From: Acidovorax sp. SRB_14
GTDB lineage: Bacteria > Pseudomonadota > Gammaproteobacteria > Burkholderiales > Burkholderiaceae_C
DNA length: 64,000 nucleotides
Reading direction: 5' to 3'
NCBI RefSeq assembly: GCF_012932145.1
Contig: NZ_MWOK01000005.1
Coordinates: 34,683 to 98,682, forward strand
Below the pieces are notes generated by a model. The model did not search any database and was not told where the DNA came from. It worked only from the letters and a program-made list of their open reading frames with translations. A program made the translations under genes and the position numbers. Each line of letters begins with the position of its first letter. The stretch's first letter is position 1. Shown here piece after piece: positions 54,132 through 63,277 of this stretch.

Positions 54132-56030
54132 ATGACCGACACTTTTCAAGTGCAGGGCGAATTCGCGCCTGCTGAATCCTTTGCTGCCGAAATTTCCGTG
54201 CAGGACACCATTGAAACCACCGTCGACGCAGCGGTGACCGCTGAGCCGAACGGCTTCATCGAACTGGGCCTGGCCACCGAGCTGGTGCAGGCCGTGGCCG
54301 ACCTGGGCTACACCCAGCCCACCAGCGTACAAGCCAAGGCCATTCCCCTGGCCATGGGCGCCGGCGCCGAAGGCGGCCGTTTCATCGACCTGATGGTCTC
54401 CAGCCAGACCGGCAGCGGCAAGACCGCAGCTTTCCTGCTGCCCGTGCTGCACACGCTGATCCGCCAGCAGGCCGAAGCCGAAGCCGAAGCCCGTGCCGAA
54501 TACGAACGCGCTGCCGCCGAGGCCGTTGCACGCGGCGAAGCGCCGCCCAAGCGCGCCAAGCGCAAGGACCCCACGAACACCCGCAACTTCAAGCCTGCGG
54601 TGCCTGGCGCGCTGATCGTCTGCCCGACGCGTGAGCTGGCCCAGCAGGTCGCGCACGACGCCATCGACCTGGTCAAGCACGCCCGTGGTCTGCGTGTGGC
54701 CAACGTGGTGGGCGGCATGCCCTACCAGTTGCAAATTGCCAAGCTGCAAAACGCCGACCTGGTGGTGGCCACCCCAGGCCGCCTGCTGGACCTGCAGCGC
54801 TCGATGCAGATCAAGCTCGACAAGGTGCAGTTCCTCGTGGTGGACGAAGCCGACCGCATGCTCGACCTGGGCTTTTCGGACGACCTGGCCGAGATCAACC
54901 AGCTCACCAGCCAGCGCAAGCAGACCATGATGTTCAGCGCCACGTTTGCGCCGCGCATTCAGCAGCTGGCCATGCGCGTGATGCACGACGGTGGTTCCTC
55001 GGTCAAGAAGATCCAGATCGATACGCCCCACGAAAAGCATTCGAACATCAAGCAGGTGCTGTACTGGGCCGACAACGCCCAGCACAAGCGCAAGATGCTG
55101 GACCACTGGCTCCGTGACACCACGATCAACCAGGCCATCGTTTTTGCCAGCACCCAGGTGGAGTGCGACGGCCTGGCCGCCGACCTGCAGCAGGAAGGCT
55201 TCAGCGCCGTGGCGCTGCACGGCGCCCTGAGCCAGGGCCTGCGCAACCGCCGCCTGATGGCGCTGCGCCAAGGCCAGGTGCAGATCCTGGTGGCCACCGA
55301 TGTGGCAGCGCGCGGCATTGACGTGCCCACGGTGACCCACGTCTTCAACTACGGCCTGCCCATGAAGGCCGAGGACTACACGCACCGCATTGGCCGCACC
55401 GGCCGTGCCGGCCGCGACGGTCTGGCAATCACTTTTGCCGAGTTCCGCGACCGCCGCAAGATTTTCGACATCGAAGGCTACAGTCACCAGCAGTTCAAGG
55501 CCGAGGTCATTCCGGGTCTGGAGCCGGTGCAGCGCTTCCCGCAGGGCGGCAGCCGCCCGCAAGGCGACTTTGGCGGCGGCCGTGGCGGCCCCTCGCGCGA
55601 CCGCAAGTTCGGTGGCCCCGCACGCGGCGGTGACCGCGATCGCGGCGGCTTTGGTGGTGGCTATGCCGGCAGCAGCGGTTTCAACGACCGCCAGCGCACG
55701 CAGGGCCGTCCGGGCGACGACCGTCCGCATGGCGGCAGCGGCGGTGGTTTTGGTGGCGGCTTCGGCGCGCCGCGCGACGACCGCGGCTTTGCACCGCGCC
55801 GCGACGGCGAAGGCTACGGCCGCAAGCCTGGTTTTGGCGACGGCGCGCGCGCTGGCTTTGGTGCGCGCAACGAGGGTGGCGCACCGCGTGGCGACTTTGC
55901 CCCGCGCAATGAAGGTGGCGCACCCCGCGGCGACTTCGCACCGCGCAAGCCGGCGTTTGCCAAGCCCGGTGCAGGCAAGCCTTTCGTGCCGCACGACGCG
56001 CGCAAGCGTCCTGCCCGTCCCGCCCGCTGA
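54132..56030 (+). CDS. DEAD-box RNA helicase (RhlE-like) with Gly/Arg-rich tail
   Basis: This is a 632-residue ATP-dependent RNA helicase. Motif I SQTGSGKT (91-98), PTRELAQQV, DEADRML (motif II), SAT, and HRIGRTGRAGRDG (motif VI) are all present. A 45-residue N-terminal extension precedes the Q-motif region. The C-terminal about 170 residues are rich in Gly, Arg and Asp and hold a 13-residue tandem repeat (RNEGGAPRGDFAP twice). The RGG-type tail suggests RNA binding or condensation. Usual role is ribosome assembly or mRNA decay at low temperature. Confidence 0.93.
   Translation: MTDTFQVQGEFAPAESFAAEISVQDTIETTVDAAVTAEPNGFIELGLATELVQAVADLGYTQPTSVQAKAIPLAMGAGAEGGRFIDLMVSSQTGSGKTAAFLLPVLHTLIRQQAEAEAEARAEYERAAAEAVARGEAPPKRAKRKDPTNTRNFKPAVPGALIVCPTRELAQQVAHDAIDLVKHARGLRVANVVGGMPYQLQIAKLQNADLVVATPGRLLDLQRSMQIKLDKVQFLVVDEADRMLDLGFSDDLAEINQLTSQRKQTMMFSATFAPRIQQLAMRVMHDGGSSVKKIQIDTPHEKHSNIKQVLYWADNAQHKRKMLDHWLRDTTINQAIVFASTQVECDGLAADLQQEGFSAVALHGALSQGLRNRRLMALRQGQVQILVATDVAARGIDVPTVTHVFNYGLPMKAEDYTHRIGRTGRAGRDGLAITFAEFRDRRKIFDIEGYSHQQFKAEVIPGLEPVQRFPQGGSRPQGDFGGGRGGPSRDRKFGGPARGGDRDRGGFGGGYAGSSGFNDRQRTQGRPGDDRPHGGSGGGFGGGFGAPRDDRGFAPRRDGEGYGRKPGFGDGARAGFGARNEGGAPRGDFAPRNEGGAPRGDFAPRKPAFAKPGAGKPFVPHDARKRPARPAR
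55866..55943 (+). repeat. Tandem 39-base repeat in the helicase tail
   Basis: Two adjacent 39-base units (55866-55904 and 55905-55943) encode RNEGGAPRGDFAP twice, differing only at synonymous sites. The unit continues partially as RK. It is a likely spot for copy-number variation. Confidence 0.8.
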
Positions 56031-56048
56031 TCGCGCGCAATTCCATTG

Positions 56049-56078
56049 AAACCGGCCCTGAAAGGGGCCGGTTTTTTT
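56049..56078 (+). terminator. Rho-independent terminator of the helicase gene
   Basis: AAACCGGCCC (56049-56058) pairs with GGGCCGGTTT (56065-56074), followed by a run of T to 56078. Confidence 0.9.
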
Positions 56079-56096
56079 GTGCCTGTTAGGCTGCAG

Positions 56097-57227
56097 TTAT
56101 GCGTCCAGGGCGTAGCCGTACAAGCGCTCTGGCGGCACGCGCGCGAGCAGGCTGCGGTCGGTCGCAGCCCCGGTCACCGCATAGGCCGGGTCTGAAGTGT
56201 CGCGCTGCAGGGTGCTTGTCACGCTGCGGCCCTGGGCGTCGCTGACGGCGGCGACCAGCGGGGTGCGCGCTTCGGCGCCGCGCCGAAGCACCACGCCCAG
56301 CTCGCCCGAGGCCAGCTGCACCAAGTCGCCGGGCGGATAAATGCCCATTTCCTTGATCACTGCCATGGACAGGGGGCCGCCTTGGTCGTCGCGGAACATC
56401 TGCCGTGCAGCTTCCTGGATCGACAGCGGCGCCCTGAGCGTGCGCGGGCTGATGCGCGCCATGAAGACGTCGGCCATGCGCAGCACCTGTGCGGGTTCAT
56501 CCACCGCAGCAGCCCCCGTGGGGTAGCCACCGCCGCCGACCTGTTCGTGGTGCTGGCGCACGGCGGCAAGCCAGCCGGCGTCGGTGATACCGGCGCGCTC
56601 CAGCAGCGCGGCGCTGTCGTGGGGGTGTTGGCGGATCCGGGCGCGCTGGCGGTCCAGCACAGGATGGTCCTGGTGCGCCATGTGCCCTTGCAACTCGGCA
56701 ATGCTGGCATTCATGGTGAGCGCGGCCTGCGTGAGCTGCAGGATGCGCTCCGGAGTCCAGCCCAGGCGCTGCGCCATCAGCAGAGCCAACAGCGCGGTGT
56801 AGACCGAATGGCTGTAGCCATAGCGCAGGTGGCGCGCCTGATCCTGCCGCACGGCCATGAAGAGGGCGATGTCGGTGTCCAGCGCCGCCAGTTCCAAGAT
56901 CTCTGTCGCCAGGGCGTGGATGCGCGGTGCAAAGCCGGCTTTCTGGTCCGGCAGTGCGGGCAGCAGCAGTTCCAGCGTGTCGATGGCACCGGTCCAGCGC
57001 GCATAAATGCTTTGGATGGTACGCGGCGGGGGGGCCTGGGCCGCAGCCAATGCACGTACCTCCTCGGCGTCCACATACATGCCGCGCTCAAGCAGCATTT
57101 CCAACTGCGATTCGTTGCGAACCACATAGGCCTTTGCCAGCAGCAGGGTGCAGTCGCGGTTGCGCACATTCCAGGGCAGTGGCACGCCGATCTGGATTTG
57201 CGACTCCACCAGTTTCAATAGCTGCAT
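56097..57227 (-). CDS. HD-GYP-like protein with a lost HD dyad
   Basis: This 376-residue protein resembles HD-GYP c-di-GMP phosphodiesterases. The GYP region is intact as HHEQVGGGGYPTG (226-238) and MADVFMARIS (251-260) follows, with H140 and H201 in place. At the HD position it reads MN (172-173), so the metal-binding HD pair is absent. The N-terminal half (about 1-60) resembles the PilZ-like or DUF3391-type leader of such proteins. It is probably a c-di-GMP or partner-binding protein rather than an enzyme. Confidence 0.82.
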   Translation of the reverse strand: MQLLKLVESQIQIGVPLPWNVRNRDCTLLLAKAYVVRNESQLEMLLERGMYVDAEEVRALAAAQAPPPRTIQSIYARWTGAIDTLELLLPALPDQKAGFAPRIHALATEILELAALDTDIALFMAVRQDQARHLRYGYSHSVYTALLALLMAQRLGWTPERILQLTQAALTMNASIAELQGHMAHQDHPVLDRQRARIRQHPHDSAALLERAGITDAGWLAAVRQHHEQVGGGGYPTGAAAVDEPAQVLRMADVFMARISPRTLRAPLSIQEAARQMFRDDQGGPLSMAVIKEMGIYPPGDLVQLASGELGVVLRRGAEARTPLVAAVSDAQGRSVTSTLQRDTSDPAYAVTGAATDRSLLARVPPERLYGYALDA

Positions 57228-57328
57228 TTCAATCCCTCACGCTGGCCGCAGTGGCCTCCTCAGTATTCCGGACTGCTATGCAGCAGGTAATGCATTGTTA
57301 CAGGTAAGCATGGGCAAGGCCATGGGCT

Positions 57329-58561
57329 TCAGGTGGGGTGGGCCGTCCGGCCGATCTCGGGCCAGCGGTGATGCAGGTAGATCCAGGCGGCCAGGCCAAT
57401 CCACATCAATGCCATCGAGGCAAAGGCCAGCAGCACCGTCGAATGCATGACCAGGGGCACGAGCACGCCAGCGACCAGCCCGTTGGCCACCGAGCCCACA
57501 AACGCCTGTAGGGACGATGCCATGCCGCGCCTCTCGGGGTACAGGTCCAGCACCAGCAAGGTCACCACAGGCACCATCAGTGCCCAGCCGAACGAAAAAA
57601 CCGCGATGGGAAACAGCGCCCACGACACGTGCACGGGCAGCAGCAGGTTGGCCGCCAGGTTGAGGAGGGAAACCGTGAGCATGATCACAAAGCCATGGCG
57701 GATCTGGCGCTTGGGGGCGATCCGGCCGGCCAGGCGGCCACTGAGCCAGGCGCCGCTCATGATGCCCGAGATGGTCATCATGAAGAACCAGAAGAACTGC
57801 GTGGGCTGCAACCCCAGGTGCTCTCCCAGAAAGGCCGGGGCCGCCAGCACGTATAAAAACATGCCGTTGAACGGCACGCCGCTGGCCAGCGCGAGCAGCA
57901 CGAAGCGCGGGCTGGACCCCAACTGCCAGTAGCCGCGCATCAGGTGTTTCACACTCAGAGGCTGGCGATGCTCCGCATGCAATGTTTCTGGCAGAAGGCG
58001 AAAGTTGGCGATCCACAGCGCGACCCCGACCAGCGTCAGGAACCAGAAGATGCTGTGCCAACCGGCGTGCATATACAGCCAGCCCCCCACCATCGGCGCG
58101 ATGGCGGGTGCCACGCCGAAGTAAATGGTGACCTGGCTCATGACCTTTTGGGCCTGCGCGGGCGCAAACATATCGCGGATGACGGCGCGTGACACCACAA
58201 TGCCTGCGCCGGTGGACAGTCCCTGCAGCGCGCGGAACACCACCAGCTGGCCCACGGTTTGGGACAGCGCGCAACCGGCCGACGCCAGTGTGAACATGGC
58301 AATGCCCCACAGCACCACAGGCCGGCGACCAAAGCTGTCGGCCAGTGCGCCATGGAACAGGTTCATGAATGCAAAGCCGAACAGGTACGCCGAGAGCGTC
58401 TGTTGCATCTCGATCGGTGAAGCGCCCAGGGTGTGCGCCATGCCCGAGAACGCAGGCAGGTAGGTGTCGATGGAGAACGGACCGAGCATGCCCAGCACCG
58501 CCAGCAGGGCGGCCAGGGCCCAGCGGGGGGCTTTCCAGAGAAGGTGCGCGTCGGGGTTCAT
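57329..58561 (-). CDS. Bcr/CflA-family multidrug efflux MFS transporter
   Basis: This 410-residue, 12-helix MFS pump belongs to the DHA1 drug group. Markers are SIDTYLPAFSGMAHTLGASP in the first loop, GALADSFGRRPVVLWG (motif A), and RALQGLSTGAGIVVSRAVIRDMF (motif B region). Bcr/CflA proteins export drugs or small peptides. It lies about 100 bases from the HD-GYP-like gene on the same strand. Confidence 0.92.
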   Translation of the reverse strand: MNPDAHLLWKAPRWALAALLAVLGMLGPFSIDTYLPAFSGMAHTLGASPIEMQQTLSAYLFGFAFMNLFHGALADSFGRRPVVLWGIAMFTLASAGCALSQTVGQLVVFRALQGLSTGAGIVVSRAVIRDMFAPAQAQKVMSQVTIYFGVAPAIAPMVGGWLYMHAGWHSIFWFLTLVGVALWIANFRLLPETLHAEHRQPLSVKHLMRGYWQLGSSPRFVLLALASGVPFNGMFLYVLAAPAFLGEHLGLQPTQFFWFFMMTISGIMSGAWLSGRLAGRIAPKRQIRHGFVIMLTVSLLNLAANLLLPVHVSWALFPIAVFSFGWALMVPVVTLLVLDLYPERRGMASSLQAFVGSVANGLVAGVLVPLVMHSTVLLAFASMALMWIGLAAWIYLHHRWPEIGRTAHPT

Positions 58562-59125
58562 GAGAGCGGAAGGGAGGGGGCAGGAGCAGGCGGTGAAAGC
58601 GGCTCAAGATACCCGATTTCTGCGCGCCGGAAGGAATGACCGGCTTCCGGCATGCGCCAGGGGCGGCACGAAAAATTCAGGACGCAGGCGCCGGTCCCAT
58701 CCATGGGCACCGAACCTTGAAGGCAGGGTTTCAAGCGCTGCCCCGGTACAGGCAAAACGCCGGCCCCGACCTTTATTCCGTGTACGCAGCCGGCTGCGTG
58801 GTCAATGGCGTGCAGTTGCGTATTGGCACGATCAGCTTCTTGCCGAATGATCCACTTGCAAGGAGGCCGGCCATCCAGCTGGCGTTCGCATACCTGCTGG
58901 TGCAGGCGGTGTGGTACGCATTCGGTGAAAGGTTCAAGAGCCAGTTGCTGGTCATCAGGGCTATGTGGTCGGGTGCTAGGAAGCCTGACCTGCTACCGCA
59001 ACCACGAATCGGCTTTCGGCCATTTCTGACCAAAGCGCATACAGCCGGCACATGCTCCCCTTCGCTTCCACACAATGAGAGGGAGAAAATCCTTGATCGA
59101 GGCATGTCTGGTGCCCCTCCAAAGA
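58562..59125. other. Gap of 564 bases with no confident gene
   Basis: Between the exporter and leuD no recognisable gene exists. A plus-strand open frame from 58636 has its middle part (residues about 50-110: GVQLRIGTISFLPNDPLARR, then AFAYLLVQAVWYAFGERFKS) with GC-rich third positions and a hydrophobic stretch, but no known domain and poor ends. It may be a decayed fragment. No terminator of leuD is obvious. Confidence 0.4.
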
Positions 59126-59803
59126 CTAGGGTTGCGCCAGGGCTGACAGCCGCTCCCGCGTCGCCCGTGCCACGTCCTTCACCCAAGGCTGTGCCGCCCA
59201 GTGCTGTGCCGCAAAGGCGTTGATCTGGTCGGTGTACGAGAGCGACGCACCGATCACGTCCAGCCCCTGCAAGAACATGCGCTGGTGCCGGTCTGACAGC
59301 GTGAAGCTGGCCTGGTGTTGCGCACTGCGCACCACGCGGCGCTGTACATCAATCTCCAGCGCCAAGGGACCGGACAGCGGGGCTGCTTCGTGCATGAAGG
59401 CCTGTACATCGGCTTCGGGCACCATGGCCAGCAGCAGGCGGTTGTTGAGGGCGTTGGAATAAAAGATCTCGCCAAAGCTCGATGCCACGACGGCTTTGAA
59501 GCCATATTGTTGCATGCCCCACACGGCATGCTCGCGACTGGAGCCGCAGCCGTAGTTGGAGCCCGCAATCAGCACATCCACCGCCGCAAAGGCGGACTGG
59601 TTGAGCACAAAGTCCGGGCGCGGCTGTCCTGCGCCGTCAAAGCGCAGGTCGTACAGCAGGCCCGGTGCCAGGCCCGATTTGTCGATGCCGCGCAAAAATT
59701 GCTTGGGCATGATCTGGTCGGTGTCGAGGTTGGGCGTGGCCAGCACGGCGGCGTGGCCACGCAGCACGGCGTGGTCCGTGCGGGTAACGGGGGAGTCGGT
59801 CAT
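59126..59803 (-). CDS. leuD: LeuD-type isopropylmalate isomerase small subunit (paralogue)
   Basis: This is the small swivelling subunit of the aconitase-family isomerase. The 225-residue product has DTDQIMPKQFL near the N terminus, the GSNYGCGSSREHAVWG core, and the EIFYSNALNNRLL helix. Its ATG overlaps the leuC stop by 4 bases. No leuB or leuA lies beside it, and its operon also carries a dehalogenase-like hydrolase, so it may isomerise another 2-hydroxy acid instead of isopropylmalate. The symbol names the family. Confidence 0.88.
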   Translation of the reverse strand: MTDSPVTRTDHAVLRGHAAVLATPNLDTDQIMPKQFLRGIDKSGLAPGLLYDLRFDGAGQPRPDFVLNQSAFAAVDVLIAGSNYGCGSSREHAVWGMQQYGFKAVVASSFGEIFYSNALNNRLLLAMVPEADVQAFMHEAAPLSGPLALEIDVQRRVVRSAQHQASFTLSDRHQRMFLQGLDVIGASLSYTDQINAFAAQHWAAQPWVKDVARATRERLSALAQP

Positions 59804-61233
59804 GCGTGAAAAGTCTCCAGGGTGCGCACATCGGTGATACAGCCGGTGACGGCCGCCGCTGCCGCCATGGCCGGGCTCATGAGGTGCGTGATCGCGCCCC
59901 GCCCCTGGCGGCCTTCGAAGTTGCGGTTGGTGGTCGATGCGCAGCGCTGGCCGGGGGGCAGCACGTCGTCGTTCATGGCCAGGCACATCGAACAACCCGG
60001 CTGGCGCCATTCAAAGCCCGCGGCCTGCAGCAGGCTGGCGATGCCCTCGGCCTCGGCCTGTGCCTTCACGGCGCCCGAGCCGGGCACGACCATGGCGCGC
60101 ACGCCTGGCGCCACATGGCGCGTGCCCACCACCTTGGCCACTTCGCGCAGGTCTTCGATGCGCGCATTGGTGCACGAGCCGATGAACACATGCTGCACCG
60201 CCACGCCCTGCAGCGCCTGCCCGGCGTTGAGCGCGGTGTAGCGCAGGGCCTGCTCGGCACTGCTGCGCTGCACGGCATCGGCCATGCTGGCGGGTTGCGG
60301 CACGGTGGCGTTGATGGCCATGGCCTGGTCGGGACTGGTGCCCCAGGTGACAAAAGGAGCCACCTCACTCGCGTCAAAGCGGTGCTCCACCTCAAACACG
60401 GCATCGGCATCACTGTGCAGGGTGGCCCACTGCGCCAGTGCACGGTCACGCAGATCGCCTGTGATGTCGGGGGTGCGGGCCAGCACGTAGTCGATGGCGG
60501 TGCGGTCCGGCGCAATCAGCGCGCCGCGCGCCCCTGCCTCCACCGCCATGTTGCACAGGGTGAAGCGCGCCTCCACCGACAGCGCGCTGATCGCGCTGCC
60601 GCAGAACTCCACTGAATAGCCGCGCGCGCCCTGGGCGCCGATGCGGCTGATGATCAGGAGGATCAAATCCTTGGCGGTCGTGCCCGTGGGCAGCACGCCG
60701 TCCACGCGGATGCGCATGTCTTGCGCCAGCCGGTACACCAGGGTCTGCGTGGCCAGCACATGTTCCACCTCGGACGTGCCAATGCCAAACCCCAGCGCGC
60801 CCAGCGCACCGTAGGTTGTGGTATGGCTGTCGCCGCAGATGATGACCATGCCCGGGCGCACCATGCCATGCTCGGGCGCGACCACGTGCTCTATGCCTTG
60901 CAGCGGGTCATTGATGTCGAACAGCGGGATGTGGTGCCGTTCGCAGTTGGACTTCAGGTTGCTTGCCTGCAGCGCAGACGGAGGGTCCTGAATGATGCGG
61001 TAGCGCATCGGGTGCGTGGGAATGATGTGGCTCACCACCGCCACGTTCTGGCCCGGAACGGGCACGCCGCGCCCGGCTTCGTGCAGGCCTGCAAAGGCCT
61101 GTGGACTGGTGTATTCGTTCATCAGGTGCAGGTCGCAGAACAGCAGCACGTTCTGCTCGTCCAGCGCCGCGACCGTGTGCGATGCCACCAATTTTTGGTA
61201 AAGGGTTTGGCGGGGTATTGGGGAATGGGTCAT
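59800..61233 (-). CDS. leuC: LeuC-type isopropylmalate isomerase large subunit (paralogue)
   Basis: This is the 477-residue [4Fe-4S] subunit of an aconitase-family dehydratase. Cluster cysteines lie in GSCTNARIEDL and GCSMCLAMN; CGDSHTTTYGALGALGFGIGTSEVEHVLATQTL is the conserved N-terminal block, here given only in part: CGDSHTTTYGALG. The N-terminal segment FCDLHLMNEYTSPQAF differs from standard LeuC (RHLVHEVTSPQAF). ATG at 61233 overlaps the hydrolase stop by 4 bases, so the four genes are tightly coupled. Substrate may be a citraconate or methylmalate type acid; this is inferred from context. Confidence 0.88.
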   Translation of the reverse strand: MTHSPIPRQTLYQKLVASHTVAALDEQNVLLFCDLHLMNEYTSPQAFAGLHEAGRGVPVPGQNVAVVSHIIPTHPMRYRIIQDPPSALQASNLKSNCERHHIPLFDINDPLQGIEHVVAPEHGMVRPGMVIICGDSHTTTYGALGALGFGIGTSEVEHVLATQTLVYRLAQDMRIRVDGVLPTGTTAKDLILLIISRIGAQGARGYSVEFCGSAISALSVEARFTLCNMAVEAGARGALIAPDRTAIDYVLARTPDITGDLRDRALAQWATLHSDADAVFEVEHRFDASEVAPFVTWGTSPDQAMAINATVPQPASMADAVQRSSAEQALRYTALNAGQALQGVAVQHVFIGSCTNARIEDLREVAKVVGTRHVAPGVRAMVVPGSGAVKAQAEAEGIASLLQAAGFEWRQPGCSMCLAMNDDVLPPGQRCASTTNRNFEGRQGRGAITHLMSPAMAAAAAVTGCITDVRTLETFHA

Positions 61234-62135
61234 GCGTTGGTTTCCAGCAAGAAGGGCAAGGCGGCTGCCAGTAGGGCGTCGGGTGCCTCTTCGGCGATGT
61301 AGTGACCGCAGGGCAAGGCATGTCCGCGCACGTCGGCCGCCACGCGTTGCCACTCGGTCAGCGGCGTGAAGCACTGCTGCACCACTCCCTGCTCGCCCCA
61401 CAGGACCAGCAGCGGCATGCCCAGCTGCCGGCCCGCATCGCGATCAGCGCGGTCGTGCAAAAGGTCAATGCCGGCAGCGGCGCGGTAGTCCTCACAGATG
61501 CCATGGGCTGTGCCCGGCAGCGCCAGGCAGCGCGTGTACTCGGCCAGCGCCCGTGGATCGAACGGGGCCAGGCCCGCGCTGCGCCGGCCCATCACGTCGT
61601 GAACATACGCAGCAGGGTCGGCCTCGATCAGGCGCTCGGGCAGCGGTGCGGGCTGGATCAGGAAGAACCAATGCCAGTAGGCGCGGGCAAACGCATTGCC
61701 GGTCTGCTCGTACATGGCCAGCGTGGGCGCAATATCCAAGAGCACCATGCGCTGCACGGCCGCAGGGTGGTCTGCCGCCAACCGGTGCGCCACGCGCGCA
61801 CCCCGGTCGTGTGCCAGCACCGCAAAGCGAGCGTGGCCTAGATGTTGCATCACAGCCCGCATATCGGCGGCCATCGTGCGCTTGCTGTAGTTGGCGTGGT
61901 CCGCATCACCTTCGGGCTTGGCCGAGTCGCCATACCCACGCAGGTCGGCCAGCACCAGCGTGAAATGCCGTGCCAGTGCAGGCGTCACCTTGTGCCAGAG
62001 GGCCGAGGTCTGCGGATGCCCATGCAGCAGCAGCAAGGGCGGGCCGTTGCCACCCACCAGCGCCTGGATGTGCTGGCCGTCCGGCGTGGGTATGCGCTGC
62101 GGGGCAAATCCAGGAAACAGAGATGAGCCGGTCAT
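61230..62135 (-). CDS. Haloacetate (fluoroacetate) dehalogenase-like alpha/beta hydrolase
   Basis: This is a 301-residue alpha/beta hydrolase. Its residues match the characterised fluoroacetate dehalogenases point by point: nucleophile D110 with R111 and R114 (HDRGARVAHR), D134 (LLDIAP), the halide-pocket pair H155-W156 (AYWHWFF), Y217 (EDYRA) and H278 (CGHYI). Only the last two are shifted by about two positions. Oxyanion motif HGHP is at 38-41. This suggests hydrolysis of a C-halogen bond in a small acid to give a hydroxy acid. It could also act on another carboxylate ester. Sits between the Bug protein gene and leuC. Confidence 0.85.
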   Translation of the reverse strand: MTGSSLFPGFAPQRIPTPDGQHIQALVGGNGPPLLLLHGHPQTSALWHKVTPALARHFTLVLADLRGYGDSAKPEGDADHANYSKRTMAADMRAVMQHLGHARFAVLAHDRGARVAHRLAADHPAAVQRMVLLDIAPTLAMYEQTGNAFARAYWHWFFLIQPAPLPERLIEADPAAYVHDVMGRRSAGLAPFDPRALAEYTRCLALPGTAHGICEDYRAAAGIDLLHDRADRDAGRQLGMPLLVLWGEQGVVQQCFTPLTEWQRVAADVRGHALPCGHYIAEEAPDALLAAALPFLLETNA

Positions 62136-62171
62136 TGCAGATAACGTGCTTCAGTCGCGAGGCGAGGCTTA

Positions 62172-63158
62172 TCACTCGGTAGTGATACCGCGCTCCTTGA
62201 TGAGCTTGGCCCACCGGGGCATTTCCTTCTCCAACCGCGCGCGGGCTTGCTCTGGGGTGGAAGGCATGGGGTCGAAGCCGTCCTTGGTCATGCGCTCTTT
62301 CAGCGCCACAGTGCCGAGCGCTTGGTTCAGTGCGGTGTTGAGCTTGTCAATGACGGGTTTGGGCGTGCCCGCTGGAGCGAACACGATGAACCAGGTTTCA
62401 AACGAATAGTTGGGCAGGCCCGCCTCGGCAATGGTGGGCACATCGGGCATCTGGGCCGAGCGCTTGGCGCCTGTCACGCCCAACGCGCGCAATTTGCCCG
62501 CCTGCACATGCGGTTGTGCCGCCGATAGCACGGGAAAACTCAGCGCCACCTGGCCCGACATGGTGTCGAACATCGCCGGGCCGCCGCCCCGGTAGGGGAT
62601 GTGCACGATGGGCACGCCGGCCACTGCCTTGAACAGCTCGGCCGACATGTGGAAGGTGCTGCCCGCCCCGGCCGAGCCGTAGGAATACTTGCCAGGCTCC
62701 GCCTTGAGCAGCGCCACCAGCTCCTTGATGTTCTTTGCCGGCAGACTGTTGTTGACCACCAGCACATGCTGCGAACTGGCCACCAGGCCGATCGGGGCCA
62801 GGTCCTTAAGGGTGTCGTACGGCATCTTGGCCGTGAGCGCGGGGTTGATGGCCAGGGAAACGGTCTGCAAACCAATCGTGTAGCCATCGGGCGCGGCCTT
62901 GGCCACCATGTCCACCCCGATGTTGCCGCCCGCGCCACCCTTGTTCTCAATGAACATCGAGCCACCCAGCGCCTTGCCCCATTCATCACTCACCAGGCGT
63001 GCGGCAATGTCGGCACTGCCACCGGGCGCATAGGGCACCACCAGCTTAATGGCCTTGGTCGGATAAGCCTGCGCCAGGGCGGCGGTGGAAAGCAGCGCAA
63101 GCGCGGCGGTGGCCGCCATGCGACGGGTCAGGGAGGGCCAAACAGGGGTGTGCTTCAT
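62172..63158 (-). CDS. Bug/TctC-family periplasmic binding protein
   Basis: This 328-residue protein has a Sec signal peptide (ALALLSTAALAQAYP) and Bug-family markers: IKLVVPYAPGGSADIAARL, IENKGGAGGNIGVDMVA, HIPYRGGGPAMFDTMSG. Bug proteins bind carboxylic acids for TctAB carriers. No tctAB is in the cluster. It is the first gene of the leuCD-hydrolase operon, 36 bases before the hydrolase, so it probably captures the pathway substrate. Confidence 0.92.
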   Translation of the reverse strand: MKHTPVWPSLTRRMAATAALALLSTAALAQAYPTKAIKLVVPYAPGGSADIAARLVSDEWGKALGGSMFIENKGGAGGNIGVDMVAKAAPDGYTIGLQTVSLAINPALTAKMPYDTLKDLAPIGLVASSQHVLVVNNSLPAKNIKELVALLKAEPGKYSYGSAGAGSTFHMSAELFKAVAGVPIVHIPYRGGGPAMFDTMSGQVALSFPVLSAAQPHVQAGKLRALGVTGAKRSAQMPDVPTIAEAGLPNYSFETWFIVFAPAGTPKPVIDKLNTALNQALGTVALKERMTKDGFDPMPSTPEQARARLEKEMPRWAKLIKERGITTE

Positions 63159-63277
63159 GGGAATTGTCTCCTGGTGAGGGTGCTGCGTTATTTGAAGTCA
63201 TCTTATGGGTGATTGAAAAACGCATAAAGTCATTCAAAATCACTTCATTCATAAATCAAACGCACGAATTGCCCGGC
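63159..63277. promoter_or_regulatory. Divergent promoter region of the Bug operon and LysR gene
   Basis: The 119-base gap contains an imperfect dyad GTGATTGAA (63209-63217) and TTCAAAATCAC (63233-63243), with AT-rich flanks. LysR proteins bind such interrupted palindromes, so this is the likely operator for autoregulation and for activating the divergent operon. Confidence 0.55.

Noticed and set aside
54012..55994. 660-residue minus-strand frame over the DEAD-box helicase
   Set aside because: Ala/Val-rich antisense reading of the helicase; no signal of its own.
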